A DNA stretch of 45,192 bases from a virus, in IMG/VR virus record IMGVR_UViG_3300032820_000020, positions 1 through 45,192 of that record; one strand, written 5' to 3'. This document shows positions 6,007-13,576 of the stretch, piece after piece. The stretch's first letter is position 1; each line of letters opens with the position of its first letter. The notes under the pieces were generated by a model. It was given only the letters and a program-made list of their open reading frames with translations, had not been told where the DNA came from and ran no database searches. The position numbers and the translations under genes are program-made.

Positions 6007-6852
6007 CTATTTTTTTTTAACCGGTTTCTTTGTAGGAGTTGGTTGAGGTGGTACTCCGGGTACTGTATTAGTAGCTTGTGCCTGCCTAGTACTGCTAGGC
6101 ATCATATTATTCATTTCCATTATGTCATCTCGAATGTTTTGATTTCTTTTTTCGATATTAATAATTCTGACAAAAGAATTTGTTACTGCGGCTGTGTAAT
6201 ATGCAAAAGGATTATTTGATTTTGATTCATCAAATTGTAAACCAATTTGTGCTAATTGTAATATAGCTTGACCTTGCATTTCATCGTTGTAAGTATATCC
6301 TCTTACATTACCTCTAGTAGCATAACGTTCACAAAGTTTCATCCACATCATGGCCAATCTATTAGTAACTTGACCTATGCCTTTATTAAATTTACCATTG
6401 TGAAGTCCTCCCTCCCAATGGCTTTTGCCTATGCATACTAAATTCTCATTTTTATTAAATTTCCAATGTTGAAAAGGTGGAAAATTAACTTTGGTTTTTC
6501 GATCTGCAACACTTCTAGGATTTCTTCTACGTCCTATTTCATCTGGTACATGGTCATAGGTCATTACTCTAAATACCAAGTCTTTTTTTAAAATTTTTTG
6601 ATAACCTATTTCACAATCGCTATATCTAACTTTTGGATTAATTTTCTTTCTTCTTTCATATTCTAACGCACCTAGTCGCCTTGCTTTGTTACGTTTTGCT
6701 TGGGCAATAGTTCTTATGTTGATTTTTTCTATGTTAGGGACAATTAGGTCGTAAGTTGCATAATCCGGGTCCGAATAACTGCAAAAGCTACTCTTAGATT
6801 TGTGTATTTCACTCAACAAATCCTTATTATTTAGGTAATTTACTTTTTTCAT
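6007..6852 (-). CDS. 55: gp55 late-transcription sigma factor
   Basis: gp55 is the phage sigma-like factor that directs host RNA polymerase to TATAAATA-type late promoters. The conserved core spans about residues 160-246: a helix QVTNRLAMMWMKLCERYA, then GYTYNDEMQGQAILQLAQIG, NNPFAYYTAAVTNSFVRI and EKRNQNIRDDI, the region 2-like block typical of the family. The protein has 281 residues against about 185 in T4. The extra 130-150 residues at the amino end include an arginine/lysine-rich helix (about 50-70) and a KSHWEGGLHNGKF segment (143-155). The tail is PTPTKKPVKKK; I do not see the T4-style hydrophobic clamp-binding end. A near-perfect sigma70 promoter lies just upstream (6874-6902). The gp55, gp47, gp46 order is as in other marine T4-like phages. 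Late-promoter motifs elsewhere in the window are its expected targets. Confidence 0.88.
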   Translation of the reverse strand: MKKVNYLNNKDLLSEIHKSKSSFCSYSDPDYATYDLIVPNIEKINIRTIAQAKRNKARRLGALEYERRKKINPKVRYSDCEIGYQKILKKDLVFRVMTYDHVPDEIGRRRNPRSVADRKTKVNFPPFQHWKFNKNENLVCIGKSHWEGGLHNGKFNKGIGQVTNRLAMMWMKLCERYATRGNVRGYTYNDEMQGQAILQLAQIGLQFDESKSNNPFAYYTAAVTNSFVRIINIEKRNQNIRDDIMEMNNMMPSSTRQAQATNTVPGVPPQPTPTKKPVKKK

Positions 6853-6873
6853 GTAGTATTATTAATTATCTAC

Positions 6874-6902
6874 AGTATAAACATAGTAGTTAATTTTGTC
6901 AA
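6874..6902 (-). promoter_or_regulatory. sigma70 promoter for gp55
   Basis: On the minus strand TTGACA (6897-6902), a 17-base spacer and TATACT (6874-6879) lie 22 bases before the gp55 start codon. It overlaps, by one base, the plus-strand late octamer at 6902-6909, so early leftward and late rightward transcription start from the same spot. Confidence 0.8.
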
Positions 6903-6909
6903 CTAAATA
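6902..6909 (+). promoter_or_regulatory. late-promoter motif for the baseplate block
   Basis: ACTAAATA matches the late consensus at six of eight bases. It is followed by TAGGAGA (6916-6922) and the start at 6932. This would be the first late promoter of the long rightward structural unit. Confidence 0.45.
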
Positions 6910-6931
6910 TTTGCATAGGAGATTATGGCAT

Positions 6932-7813
6932 ATGGCCGAGAATATTTTTACAACACTCAAAAACCACGTTACTAACAAAGCAACTGCACTTACTAATATA
7001 GTAACAGAAGCAGATATGTCAAGCGTGGTTTCCAAAGATGGAATCAATATGTCAAAATTTTCATCTAAGGCTAATAGAATGGTTAGTTCATTGAAAAATT
7101 GGAAAGATGGAATTTCTACTATTACAAAATCAAATGCCGGTGCAAGTTTTGTTAACGCAAGTGGTACAAAAGATTGGAGAGTAAAATTAAGTTTTCCTGC
7201 GAAGTGGCCCACTCCTCAAGAAGGAGATTTAATGGCTCCATTAGAACATTCTGGCGGACTTGTATATCCTACAAATCCAACAGTAATGATTCAACAACAC
7301 GCTGAATATAATTCATTACAGCCTGTTCATACAAATTATCCATACTGGGCTTATCAAAATAGTAGCGTAGGACGAATAACAATCACTGGTCAATTTTATG
7401 TACAAAATGCCATGGAGGCTAGATACTGGGTGGCGTGTATTCATTATTTAAGATGTGTAACTAAAATGCATTATGGTGGGAATACACCAGATGCTGGTTC
7501 TCCACCTCCTAGAGTAAAATTTAATGCCTATGGGGACCATATTTTTAATAATGTGCCAGTAATAGTTCAAGATTTTACATTTGATTCTCCAGCAGATGTA
7601 GACTATATTAGTTGTGGCTATGAAAATAGTAGATTATCTCCAGGAGCTATGGGTGGAAAAATAGACGCAGAAAAAGTTTCATATGCTCCTACAATGAGTT
7701 TATTAACAATATCAATTGTTCCACAATATACTAGAAAAGAAATTTCTGAATTTAACTTTAATGACTTTATTAAAGGAAATTATAATAGTGGTAATAACAG
7801 AGGATTTATTTAA
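6932..7813 (+). CDS. baseplate / tail-tube junction protein (gp48/gp54 position)
   Basis: A virion protein of 293 residues from the ATG at 6932. The open frame runs back to a TTG at 6896, but AGGAG at 6917-6921 favours 6932, and the TTG lies inside the promoter region. After a helical amino part, the core contains FPAKWPTPQEGDLMAPLE, SGGLVYPTNPTVMI, a YWAYQNSSVGRITITGQF strand pair, YWVACIHYLRCVTKMHYGG and VPVIVQDFTFDSPADVDYI. This pattern recurs in tail-tube-cap or initiator-like baseplate proteins of marine T4-like phages. T4 gp48 and gp54 are of similar size (about 360 and 320). Which of the two it matches cannot be decided by eye. The gene is followed two bases later by gp53. Confidence 0.55.
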   Translation: MAENIFTTLKNHVTNKATALTNIVTEADMSSVVSKDGINMSKFSSKANRMVSSLKNWKDGISTITKSNAGASFVNASGTKDWRVKLSFPAKWPTPQEGDLMAPLEHSGGLVYPTNPTVMIQQHAEYNSLQPVHTNYPYWAYQNSSVGRITITGQFYVQNAMEARYWVACIHYLRCVTKMHYGGNTPDAGSPPPRVKFNAYGDHIFNNVPVIVQDFTFDSPADVDYISCGYENSRLSPGAMGGKIDAEKVSYAPTMSLLTISIVPQYTRKEISEFNFNDFIKGNYNSGNNRGFI

Positions 7814-7815
7814 TT

Positions 7816-8112
7816 ATGTCTTACACAATTACCAGTCCTTGGCATCTTACAGAAGTAAATGATATTCACCTTGAAACACTTACAATAAGACCTGTCCCTG
7901 TTCATCCTGAAGATTATTTGTATACAGTAGAACCTCAATATAATCATAGACCTGATCTTTTAGCTCATGACCTTTATGATAATGCAAAGTTATGGTGGGT
8001 ATTTGCTCAAAGAAATATGGATGTGTTAAAAGATCCAATATTTGATTTAGAACCTGGTGTAGAAATTTATATTCCTCGAGGGCCTGAGTTAAGAGAATTA
8101 TTGGGATTATAA
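7816..8112 (+). CDS. 53: gp53-like baseplate wedge protein
   Basis: The 98-residue protein holds the core of the gp53 family: RPDLLAHDLYDNAKLWWVFA (45-64) followed by NMDVLKDPIFDLEPG and the LysM-like strand EIYIP. In T4, gp53 clamps neighbouring baseplate wedges together. T4 gp53 is about twice as long, so this is the minimal form lacking the long carboxyl extension. It sits two bases from each neighbour, indicating a shared late transcript. Confidence 0.75.
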   Translation: MSYTITSPWHLTEVNDIHLETLTIRPVPVHPEDYLYTVEPQYNHRPDLLAHDLYDNAKLWWVFAQRNMDVLKDPIFDLEPGVEIYIPRGPELRELLGL

Positions 8113-8114
8113 TT

Positions 8115-10841
8115 ATGTCTAACAAAAAAATACCTGTCCTCTGGATTACTAAATCAGGCGAGGGTTTAAATAAAGTATATAATGCTAAAGGTAGTGATGG
8201 AGAATATCTTGATATAGAATCCTGGCGGAATAAAAAAGTTAATAGTAATATTTCAGTAATAAAATCTAATCTTGCAGAAGGAGATATTGGATTGGAAACT
8301 CCCCTTCATGACTTTGATTTTGCTTCTAAAAGTTCAAGTCAAGAAAATGGCGCAAAGAAAAACGTTAAGGTAGGTAATAATTTACAAGGAAATGCTCTTC
8401 ATAAGTATAGTGCTATTAATACAATTTTTACCTTTGCGGCTTTAACAGAAACGGAAATTAATTATCCTTCAGTATTAAAACAACGACCGCCCCAACATAT
8501 TATAGCCAAATCAGGAGGAGGTTATTCTCCTGCTCATGACGGATTAGAACTTTATGTAGATGAAGTAGAAGTTAATGCTTATGTAAGTCAATCTCCAAAA
8601 ACCGGACATTCAAACGCAACATCTATAAGTTTTAAAATTCACGAACCTTATAGCATAGGAAAAACTTTAGAAGCAATGCAATTGAAGGCAGAAGCGGCTA
8701 ATAATGATATTGGAGGACGTAATGGAACAAGTCACTTACACGCCCAGTATGCTCTTATAATAGATTTTAAAGGTGAACAAGAAGCAGAATTAACAGTAGA
8801 AGATATACATCCTTTAAGAAGAATAATTCACATCAATGTTGCGAGTATGGATTTCTCTGTAAATCAAGGGGGAGCAGTATATTCAGTAGAAGCATTTCCA
8901 AATAATCAATATATTTTTTCAGATCATATTGCAAAGATTGGAAAAGAAATTCACTTATCAGGAAAAACTGTAGGCGAAGTTTTACAATGGGGCAAAAATA
9001 GTTTACAAGAACAATTAAATGTAAAATTTGTAAAAACCTACTCTGCGCCAGATCCAGGATCTTATTCAGCAGATCAAGGGTATGGAAAAATAGATAAAAG
9101 AAAACCTTATGATTTTGCTATATTTTTTCCTAAAAGTAATCAATTATTAGGAAAATCATTAAATGATGCACCGGACTATGATGGTTCTGAAGGAGCTACA
9201 ATAAAATCAGTTGATAAAGATATGATGACTGATTCAGTAGTTAAAACATTAGAAGCCGGTATACAATCTAAGGCAGGAAAACACAAAATAGGTAAAAAAG
9301 TAAAATCGCTTTTTGGAAAAGGTGTAGATGCTTCCGTTAATTATGATTCAGGACTTAGACTTAATCAACAAACAATAGTAGGAGTAGATAAATTTGGTGA
9401 ACCGATAACAAGTAATTTTACAGGTAATGAAATAGGTGAATCAGTATTAGTGACTGATGATACTTTTTATGATAATTTAGGCCGAAAAACTCAGGAGATC
9501 GCAACAGGATCAGGAACAACAGGGAGGAAGAGTACAAAGGTCCGATTTGCAATGGCTGGGAAAGCTGTGATGCTTGTATATGATAAAGAAACTGATACTT
9601 ATAATAGAGGTGCTATAACGTTTGATCCTAAGGCAAGAAGTTTTAGTTTTGCAAGAGGAACACCTATTTCAACTATAATAGAACAAGTAATATTATTAAG
9701 CAAATGGGCAGGAACATTACCAGACAGAATTAGTAAGAAAAAAAATGGTCTTGTAGATTGGTTTAAAATTGTGCCTTCTAGATTTCAATTATCGGATTCT
9801 GCAATTTTAAAAGCAACTGGACGACATCCTGAAATATATGTATATTCAATAATCGCACATGAAGTAGTAGAAGGTATGTTTTTGTCACCAAGGAAGTATG
9901 CTAATAATATGGAACAATTAAAAGAGCTTTGTAATAAAAAATATACCTATCTCTATAAAGGAGTAAACAAAGATGTGTTAGATTTTAATATTGATATTAA
10001 AGCGGCATTCTATTCAAAAGTTCCACCTGATGACGGTGCTTATCCGCAAAATCATATGAATGTAAAGGGCGGAGGAATTTGGGAAGATAAAGCTCAATTT
10101 GGAGTAAGCCAAGAAGGCACTGGCCCAAACGTTAAGGGACAATTTACCGGTCAAGTAATAAATGGAAGTGTTTCTGGTCTTTCTGGTCAAGGAACAGAAA
10201 CAAATTCTATAAGAGTTGCAAGATATTTTAATGACATGATACTTAATAGTAATATAGATTTGGCTGTATGCGATCTAAAAATTATGGGTGATGTTTATTG
10301 GATGCCTAATACTGGGATGAGCAATTATCAAGCAAAATATGTTGTAACAGACGAATGGAATAGGCCTGAAGGTTTTAGAGATGATGATAACACAGCACCT
10401 TTTACTTTAGGACAAATATGTTTAGTATTAGAATTTAGATCACCATTAGATTATAATGATGAAGGAGGAATGGATTTCCCCACTCAAAAGGCAAGTTCAG
10501 ACCAATCAACATTAAAAGGTAGTCAAGGAGAAAATTTACAAGCTCTTAGTGGAATATGGAGAGTTATAATGGTTAATAGTCAATTTGTTAATGGTAAATT
10601 TGAACAAACTTTATCATTAGTTAGAATAAACAATCAACCATTAGCTAAACCTGTACAGACAACTGAAGCAGTTGTTACAAAATCAGATGGAATAGAAAAA
10701 GATGATAACTTTAAGGTAGATACCTCAAAAGTAGATAATCTCAATAAAGCGGCTATAATAAAAGGATACCCATATTGGACGCCACCAAACAAAGATTTAA
10801 AAAATGATTCCTGGAATTGGGGAAAGATGAGGAACAAATAA
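8115..10841 (+). CDS. large baseplate hub protein (gp27-like role inferred)
   Basis: A 908-residue virion protein directly before gp5. The first third (about 90-300) has PSVLKQRPPQHIIAKSGGGY, an EVEVNAYVSQ strand and a SFKIHEPYSIG loop. This is followed by LRRIIHINVASMDFSVNQGG and AVYSVEAFPNN, typical of beta-rich tail-hub barrels. The middle (about 470-590) includes FAMAGKAVMLVYDKETDTYN and a TIIEQVILLSKWAG helix. The end has ICLVLEFRSPLDYN and then SGIWRVIMVNSQFVNGKFEQ with TLSLVRINNQ, the 'G.y.V..v...F..G.F.Q.L.l.R' closing motif of phage hub proteins. With gp5 and the PAAR tip following, a central hub role like T4 gp27 fits; T4 gp27 is only about 390 residues, so extra domains are present here. 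The assignment rests on context and these motifs. Confidence 0.6.
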   Translation: MSNKKIPVLWITKSGEGLNKVYNAKGSDGEYLDIESWRNKKVNSNISVIKSNLAEGDIGLETPLHDFDFASKSSSQENGAKKNVKVGNNLQGNALHKYSAINTIFTFAALTETEINYPSVLKQRPPQHIIAKSGGGYSPAHDGLELYVDEVEVNAYVSQSPKTGHSNATSISFKIHEPYSIGKTLEAMQLKAEAANNDIGGRNGTSHLHAQYALIIDFKGEQEAELTVEDIHPLRRIIHINVASMDFSVNQGGAVYSVEAFPNNQYIFSDHIAKIGKEIHLSGKTVGEVLQWGKNSLQEQLNVKFVKTYSAPDPGSYSADQGYGKIDKRKPYDFAIFFPKSNQLLGKSLNDAPDYDGSEGATIKSVDKDMMTDSVVKTLEAGIQSKAGKHKIGKKVKSLFGKGVDASVNYDSGLRLNQQTIVGVDKFGEPITSNFTGNEIGESVLVTDDTFYDNLGRKTQEIATGSGTTGRKSTKVRFAMAGKAVMLVYDKETDTYNRGAITFDPKARSFSFARGTPISTIIEQVILLSKWAGTLPDRISKKKNGLVDWFKIVPSRFQLSDSAILKATGRHPEIYVYSIIAHEVVEGMFLSPRKYANNMEQLKELCNKKYTYLYKGVNKDVLDFNIDIKAAFYSKVPPDDGAYPQNHMNVKGGGIWEDKAQFGVSQEGTGPNVKGQFTGQVINGSVSGLSGQGTETNSIRVARYFNDMILNSNIDLAVCDLKIMGDVYWMPNTGMSNYQAKYVVTDEWNRPEGFRDDDNTAPFTLGQICLVLEFRSPLDYNDEGGMDFPTQKASSDQSTLKGSQGENLQALSGIWRVIMVNSQFVNGKFEQTLSLVRINNQPLAKPVQTTEAVVTKSDGIEKDDNFKVDTSKVDNLNKAAIIKGYPYWTPPNKDLKNDSWNWGKMRNK

Positions 10842-10842
10842 T

Positions 10843-12642
10843 ATGTTTGAAAGTAATGATTTTAGACCTATAGTAAAACGAGATGCTAACCAATTAGAAA
10901 AAGGGAAGATAAATCGAGATTCGGGACCATTTGAAGCAATTGTTACAAATGTTTTAGATCCTAATTATGGAGGATCCCTTGAAGTAGAACTAATAAGAAG
11001 TGTAGACGGAGGAAATCCAATAAGATCAGGACAAAAAACTTTTGTAAAATATTTGTATCCTTTTTATGGTACTACATCTGAAAAAGGATTAACAAGCAAT
11101 CCAGGATATAAAGCTAGTCAACAAAGTTATGGTATGTGGATGGTTCCACCAGATGTAGGAAATATGGTTTTAGTTATATTTGTGGAAGGACAACTTAATA
11201 AAGGTTATTGGATTGGATGTGTTCAACAAGAATTAATGAATTTTATGGTTCCAGATGGTCGGACTGCAACTCGTAACATTGATGGGACTAATGTAGAAAA
11301 AAAGAAACTACCTGTCGGAGAACATAATAAAATAAGAATGGCATTTAATAAGCCTGGACATCCTGTAAGAGAATATATTAGACTTCCAAAACCTGTAAAT
11401 TCAGATTTTAAGACTGTTTTAGAAACCCAAGGATTATTAGAAGATGAAACAAGGGGCATAACAACATCAAGTGCTAGACGTGAAGTACCTTCTGCTGTAT
11501 TTGGTATTAATACACCTGGACCAAAAGATAAAAAACATAGAGATTCAATGGACGGTCGTCCTCATTCGAGATTAGGAGGAAGTAGCTTTGTAATGGATGA
11601 TGGTGATGACAAATTTATTAGAAAAACTAATGCAAGTGAAGGTCATTCTGAATATATTAATATAGAACGAGGTGATCAACCATCAACTGGAAAAGTAGAT
11701 GTTCCACATAATGAATTAACTAGAATAAGAACCAGAACAGGTCACCAACTTCTTTTTCATAACTCTGAGGATTTAATTTATATTGGTAATGCAAATGGAA
11801 CTTCTTGGGTAGAATTAAGCTCTGATGGGAAAGTAGATGTATTTGCAGAAGATAGTATAAGTTTTCATACAAAAAATGATTTTAATCTGACAGCAGATAG
11901 AGATGTAACAATAGAAGCAGGAGGAAATATAAATCTTAAAGCAAGTGGTCAATATGCAGGAGATAAAACACTTAAAGGTCCTTTAAAAGATGATGGTAGT
12001 TTAGAAAAATTAGGAAGAATACAATTAGAATCAAATGCAGAAACAAGTTTACTTGTGGGAAATGGAATGTATATTACAACAACAGGAAATTTTGAAGCAC
12101 ATACAACAGGTGATATGCTAGTGACTACTTTGGGTGAATTAGATATTAATACGACACAGACAACTAAAATTACATCTGGAGAAAATTTTGAAGTTCTTTC
12201 TGTTATAGATAATAAATTAACTGCGGAAAGTGGAAATACTCATATTCATACTGATTTAGAAACAAAAATTACATCAGGAGGAACATCTCATATTAAGTCG
12301 GGTGGTGATCATATAGAAACTGCTTCAAATATTCATATGAATGGTCCTGCCGCCGCTGAAGCCGGTTTGGCTCTTGAGGCTGAAAAATCTTTAGAAGTTG
12401 TACCACTTACAACTCACAAATTACCTGGACATGAAGAAAACCCAATTTTAGTGCAACGTTCACCACAACATGAACCTTGGAATCAACACGAAAATTTAAA
12501 CCCATTAGCATTTAAAACTACATTAACAGATAGAGATGCGTTTGAAAAAGAAGAAGGAGCAATTACAGTTACAAATGATAAAGACTTAACGCCAATACCA
12601 GATACTTTTTTAAATACATCAACTAAAGGGTCGAGTTATTAA
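10843..12642 (+). CDS. 5: gp5-like hub spike protein without a visible lysozyme domain
   Basis: The 599-residue protein begins with the gp5/VgrG OB-fold: FEAIVTNVLDPNYGGSLEVE (28-47), a YLYPFYGTTSEKG loop, MWMVPPDVGNMVLVIFVEG and a YWIGCVQQ strand (to about 127). The carboxyl half, from about 300, is a series of short strand repeats (for example NDFNLTADRDVTIEAGGNIN) typical of the trimeric beta-helix that forms the membrane-piercing needle. T4 gp5 carries a lysozyme between these two parts; here that interval (about 130-290) is charged and proline-rich and shows no lysozyme signature. Local peptidoglycan cutting, if any, must come from another protein. The gene lies between the hub protein and the PAAR tip. 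Confidence 0.8.
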   Translation: MFESNDFRPIVKRDANQLEKGKINRDSGPFEAIVTNVLDPNYGGSLEVELIRSVDGGNPIRSGQKTFVKYLYPFYGTTSEKGLTSNPGYKASQQSYGMWMVPPDVGNMVLVIFVEGQLNKGYWIGCVQQELMNFMVPDGRTATRNIDGTNVEKKKLPVGEHNKIRMAFNKPGHPVREYIRLPKPVNSDFKTVLETQGLLEDETRGITTSSARREVPSAVFGINTPGPKDKKHRDSMDGRPHSRLGGSSFVMDDGDDKFIRKTNASEGHSEYINIERGDQPSTGKVDVPHNELTRIRTRTGHQLLFHNSEDLIYIGNANGTSWVELSSDGKVDVFAEDSISFHTKNDFNLTADRDVTIEAGGNINLKASGQYAGDKTLKGPLKDDGSLEKLGRIQLESNAETSLLVGNGMYITTTGNFEAHTTGDMLVTTLGELDINTTQTTKITSGENFEVLSVIDNKLTAESGNTHIHTDLETKITSGGTSHIKSGGDHIETASNIHMNGPAAAEAGLALEAEKSLEVVPLTTHKLPGHEENPILVQRSPQHEPWNQHENLNPLAFKTTLTDRDAFEKEEGAITVTNDKDLTPIPDTFLNTSTKGSSY

Positions 12643-12651
12643 AGGAGATAT

Positions 12652-12963
12652 ATGCCAAAAGTAGCAAGAGGAGATACAACAGATACAGTAGCTACAAATC
12701 ACGTGTGTACTGGAACAACAACTACAAATGAATGTTCGGGTAACGTATTTGCTAATAATATCGGTGTTGTTCGTAAAACTGATTTAGTTACTACACATAC
12801 TTGGCCACCATTACCGCCGTGTCCATCTCATTCTCCGCCACTAGACGCGGATTATCAGCCTACAGTATTTGCTAATAATCTAAATGTTGCTACATTAGGT
12901 TCAAAATATAATGGATCGGAAGATATTACAACAGGTTCAAGTAACGTTTTTGCAGGAGGTTAA
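12652..12963 (+). CDS. PAAR-type spike tip protein (gp5.4-like)
   Basis: A 103-residue PAAR-family protein that caps the gp5 needle as a sharp, metal-bound tip. Visible features: VARGDTTDTV at the start, paired SGNVFANN and PTVFANN strands, VVRKTDLVTTHTW, a CPSHSPPL segment with cysteine and histidine ligand candidates, and a terminal TTGSSNVFAGG. Its length is ordinary for the family. AAAGGAGA lies a few bases before the ATG. It sits immediately after gp5, exactly where its partner is expected. Confidence 0.85.
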   Translation: MPKVARGDTTDTVATNHVCTGTTTTNECSGNVFANNIGVVRKTDLVTTHTWPPLPPCPSHSPPLDADYQPTVFANNLNVATLGSKYNGSEDITTGSSNVFAGG

Positions 12964-12971
12964 ATAATTAT

Positions 12972-13415
12972 ATGAGCACAAAAGAAAAAGATTTATATAA
13001 ACAAATTAGTATTAAGTCTAATGAAAAACCTAAAGCACCGGCTTTTCAAAGGCATTATAAAGGAATTAGTACGGCTAATTCTGATAATAATAGTTTTACA
13101 CTTCACGACATTGCTTTAATTAAACAAGATTTAATTAATCATTTTCATATTAGGCAGGGAGAAAAATTAGAAAATCCAGAATTTGGGACAATAATATGGG
13201 ATATTCTTCATGAACCATTAACAGAAAGATTAAAAGAAGTTATAGAAGAAGATGTTTCTAACATAATCAATTTTGACCCAAGAATTCAGGCTGAAGGTAT
13301 AGCAATTACTTCATATGAAAGTGGTATACAAATTGAATGCAATTTAACCTATCTTCCTTATAATATATCAGAAAGTTTAAGGATGAAATTTGATGAGGCC
13401 GCTGGTTTAATTTAG
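12972..13415 (+). CDS. 25: gp25 baseplate wedge protein
   Basis: A 147-residue member of the gp25/GpW family, which in T4 and in type VI secretion forms part of the inner wedge and primes the sheath. The conserved block is IALIKQDLINHFHIRQGEKL (47-66), PEFGTIIWDILHEPLTE, IEEDVSNIINFDPRI and the terminal beta hairpin with IQIECNLTYLP. A non-conserved amino extension of about 40 residues precedes it. The length is close to T4 gp25 (132). GTTAAATA just before the start is a weak late-promoter-like sequence. Confidence 0.88.
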   Translation: MSTKEKDLYKQISIKSNEKPKAPAFQRHYKGISTANSDNNSFTLHDIALIKQDLINHFHIRQGEKLENPEFGTIIWDILHEPLTERLKEVIEEDVSNIINFDPRIQAEGIAITSYESGIQIECNLTYLPYNISESLRMKFDEAAGLI

Positions 13416-13442
13416 AAATTAACTGGGTAGTTATAGAGAGGA

Positions 13443-13450
13443 AATAAATA
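13443..13450 (+). promoter_or_regulatory. late promoter before small ORF and gp6
   Basis: AATAAATA matches seven of eight bases of the late octamer. It is followed by TTAAAATAGGACA (13454-13466), a string also found downstream of the octamer at 36606-36613. AGGA at 13461-13464 serves as ribosome site for the ATG at 13472. Confidence 0.6.
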
Positions 13451-13471
13451 TACTTAAAATAGGACATATTA

Positions 13472-13576
13472 ATGATTAGCAGTTTTACATATACACAAAA
13501 CAATAGTTACACTATTACAACTGTAACTTTAACAGATGGGTCTACGCAAACAATTGTAAGACCAAAAGGGAAATAA
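13472..13576 (+). CDS. 34-residue small protein coupled to gp6
   Basis: A short frame beginning MISSFTYTQNNSYTITTV and ending IVRPKGK fills the gap between gp25 and gp6. It has a proper ATG, an AGGA ribosome site seven bases upstream and a late promoter just before that. Its stop shares one base with the gp6 start (TAATG), a classical arrangement for coupled translation. The peptide is threonine-rich and looks like two or three beta strands; it has no family I know. It could be a genuine minor virion or wedge-assembly peptide, or a leader ORF that sets gp6 translation. Confidence 0.55.
   Translation: MISSFTYTQNNSYTITTVTLTDGSTQTIVRPKGK

Noticed and set aside
6896-6931. Upstream TTG start for the baseplate/tail-tube gene
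   Set aside because: The TTG lies inside the overlapping promoters and has no ribosome site; ATG at 6932 has AGGAG at a proper distance.
6862-7212. Leftward 116-codon ORF between gp55 and the baseplate gene
   Set aside because: It is a shadow of the rightward gene and its promoter region, with an unnatural hydrophobic composition.
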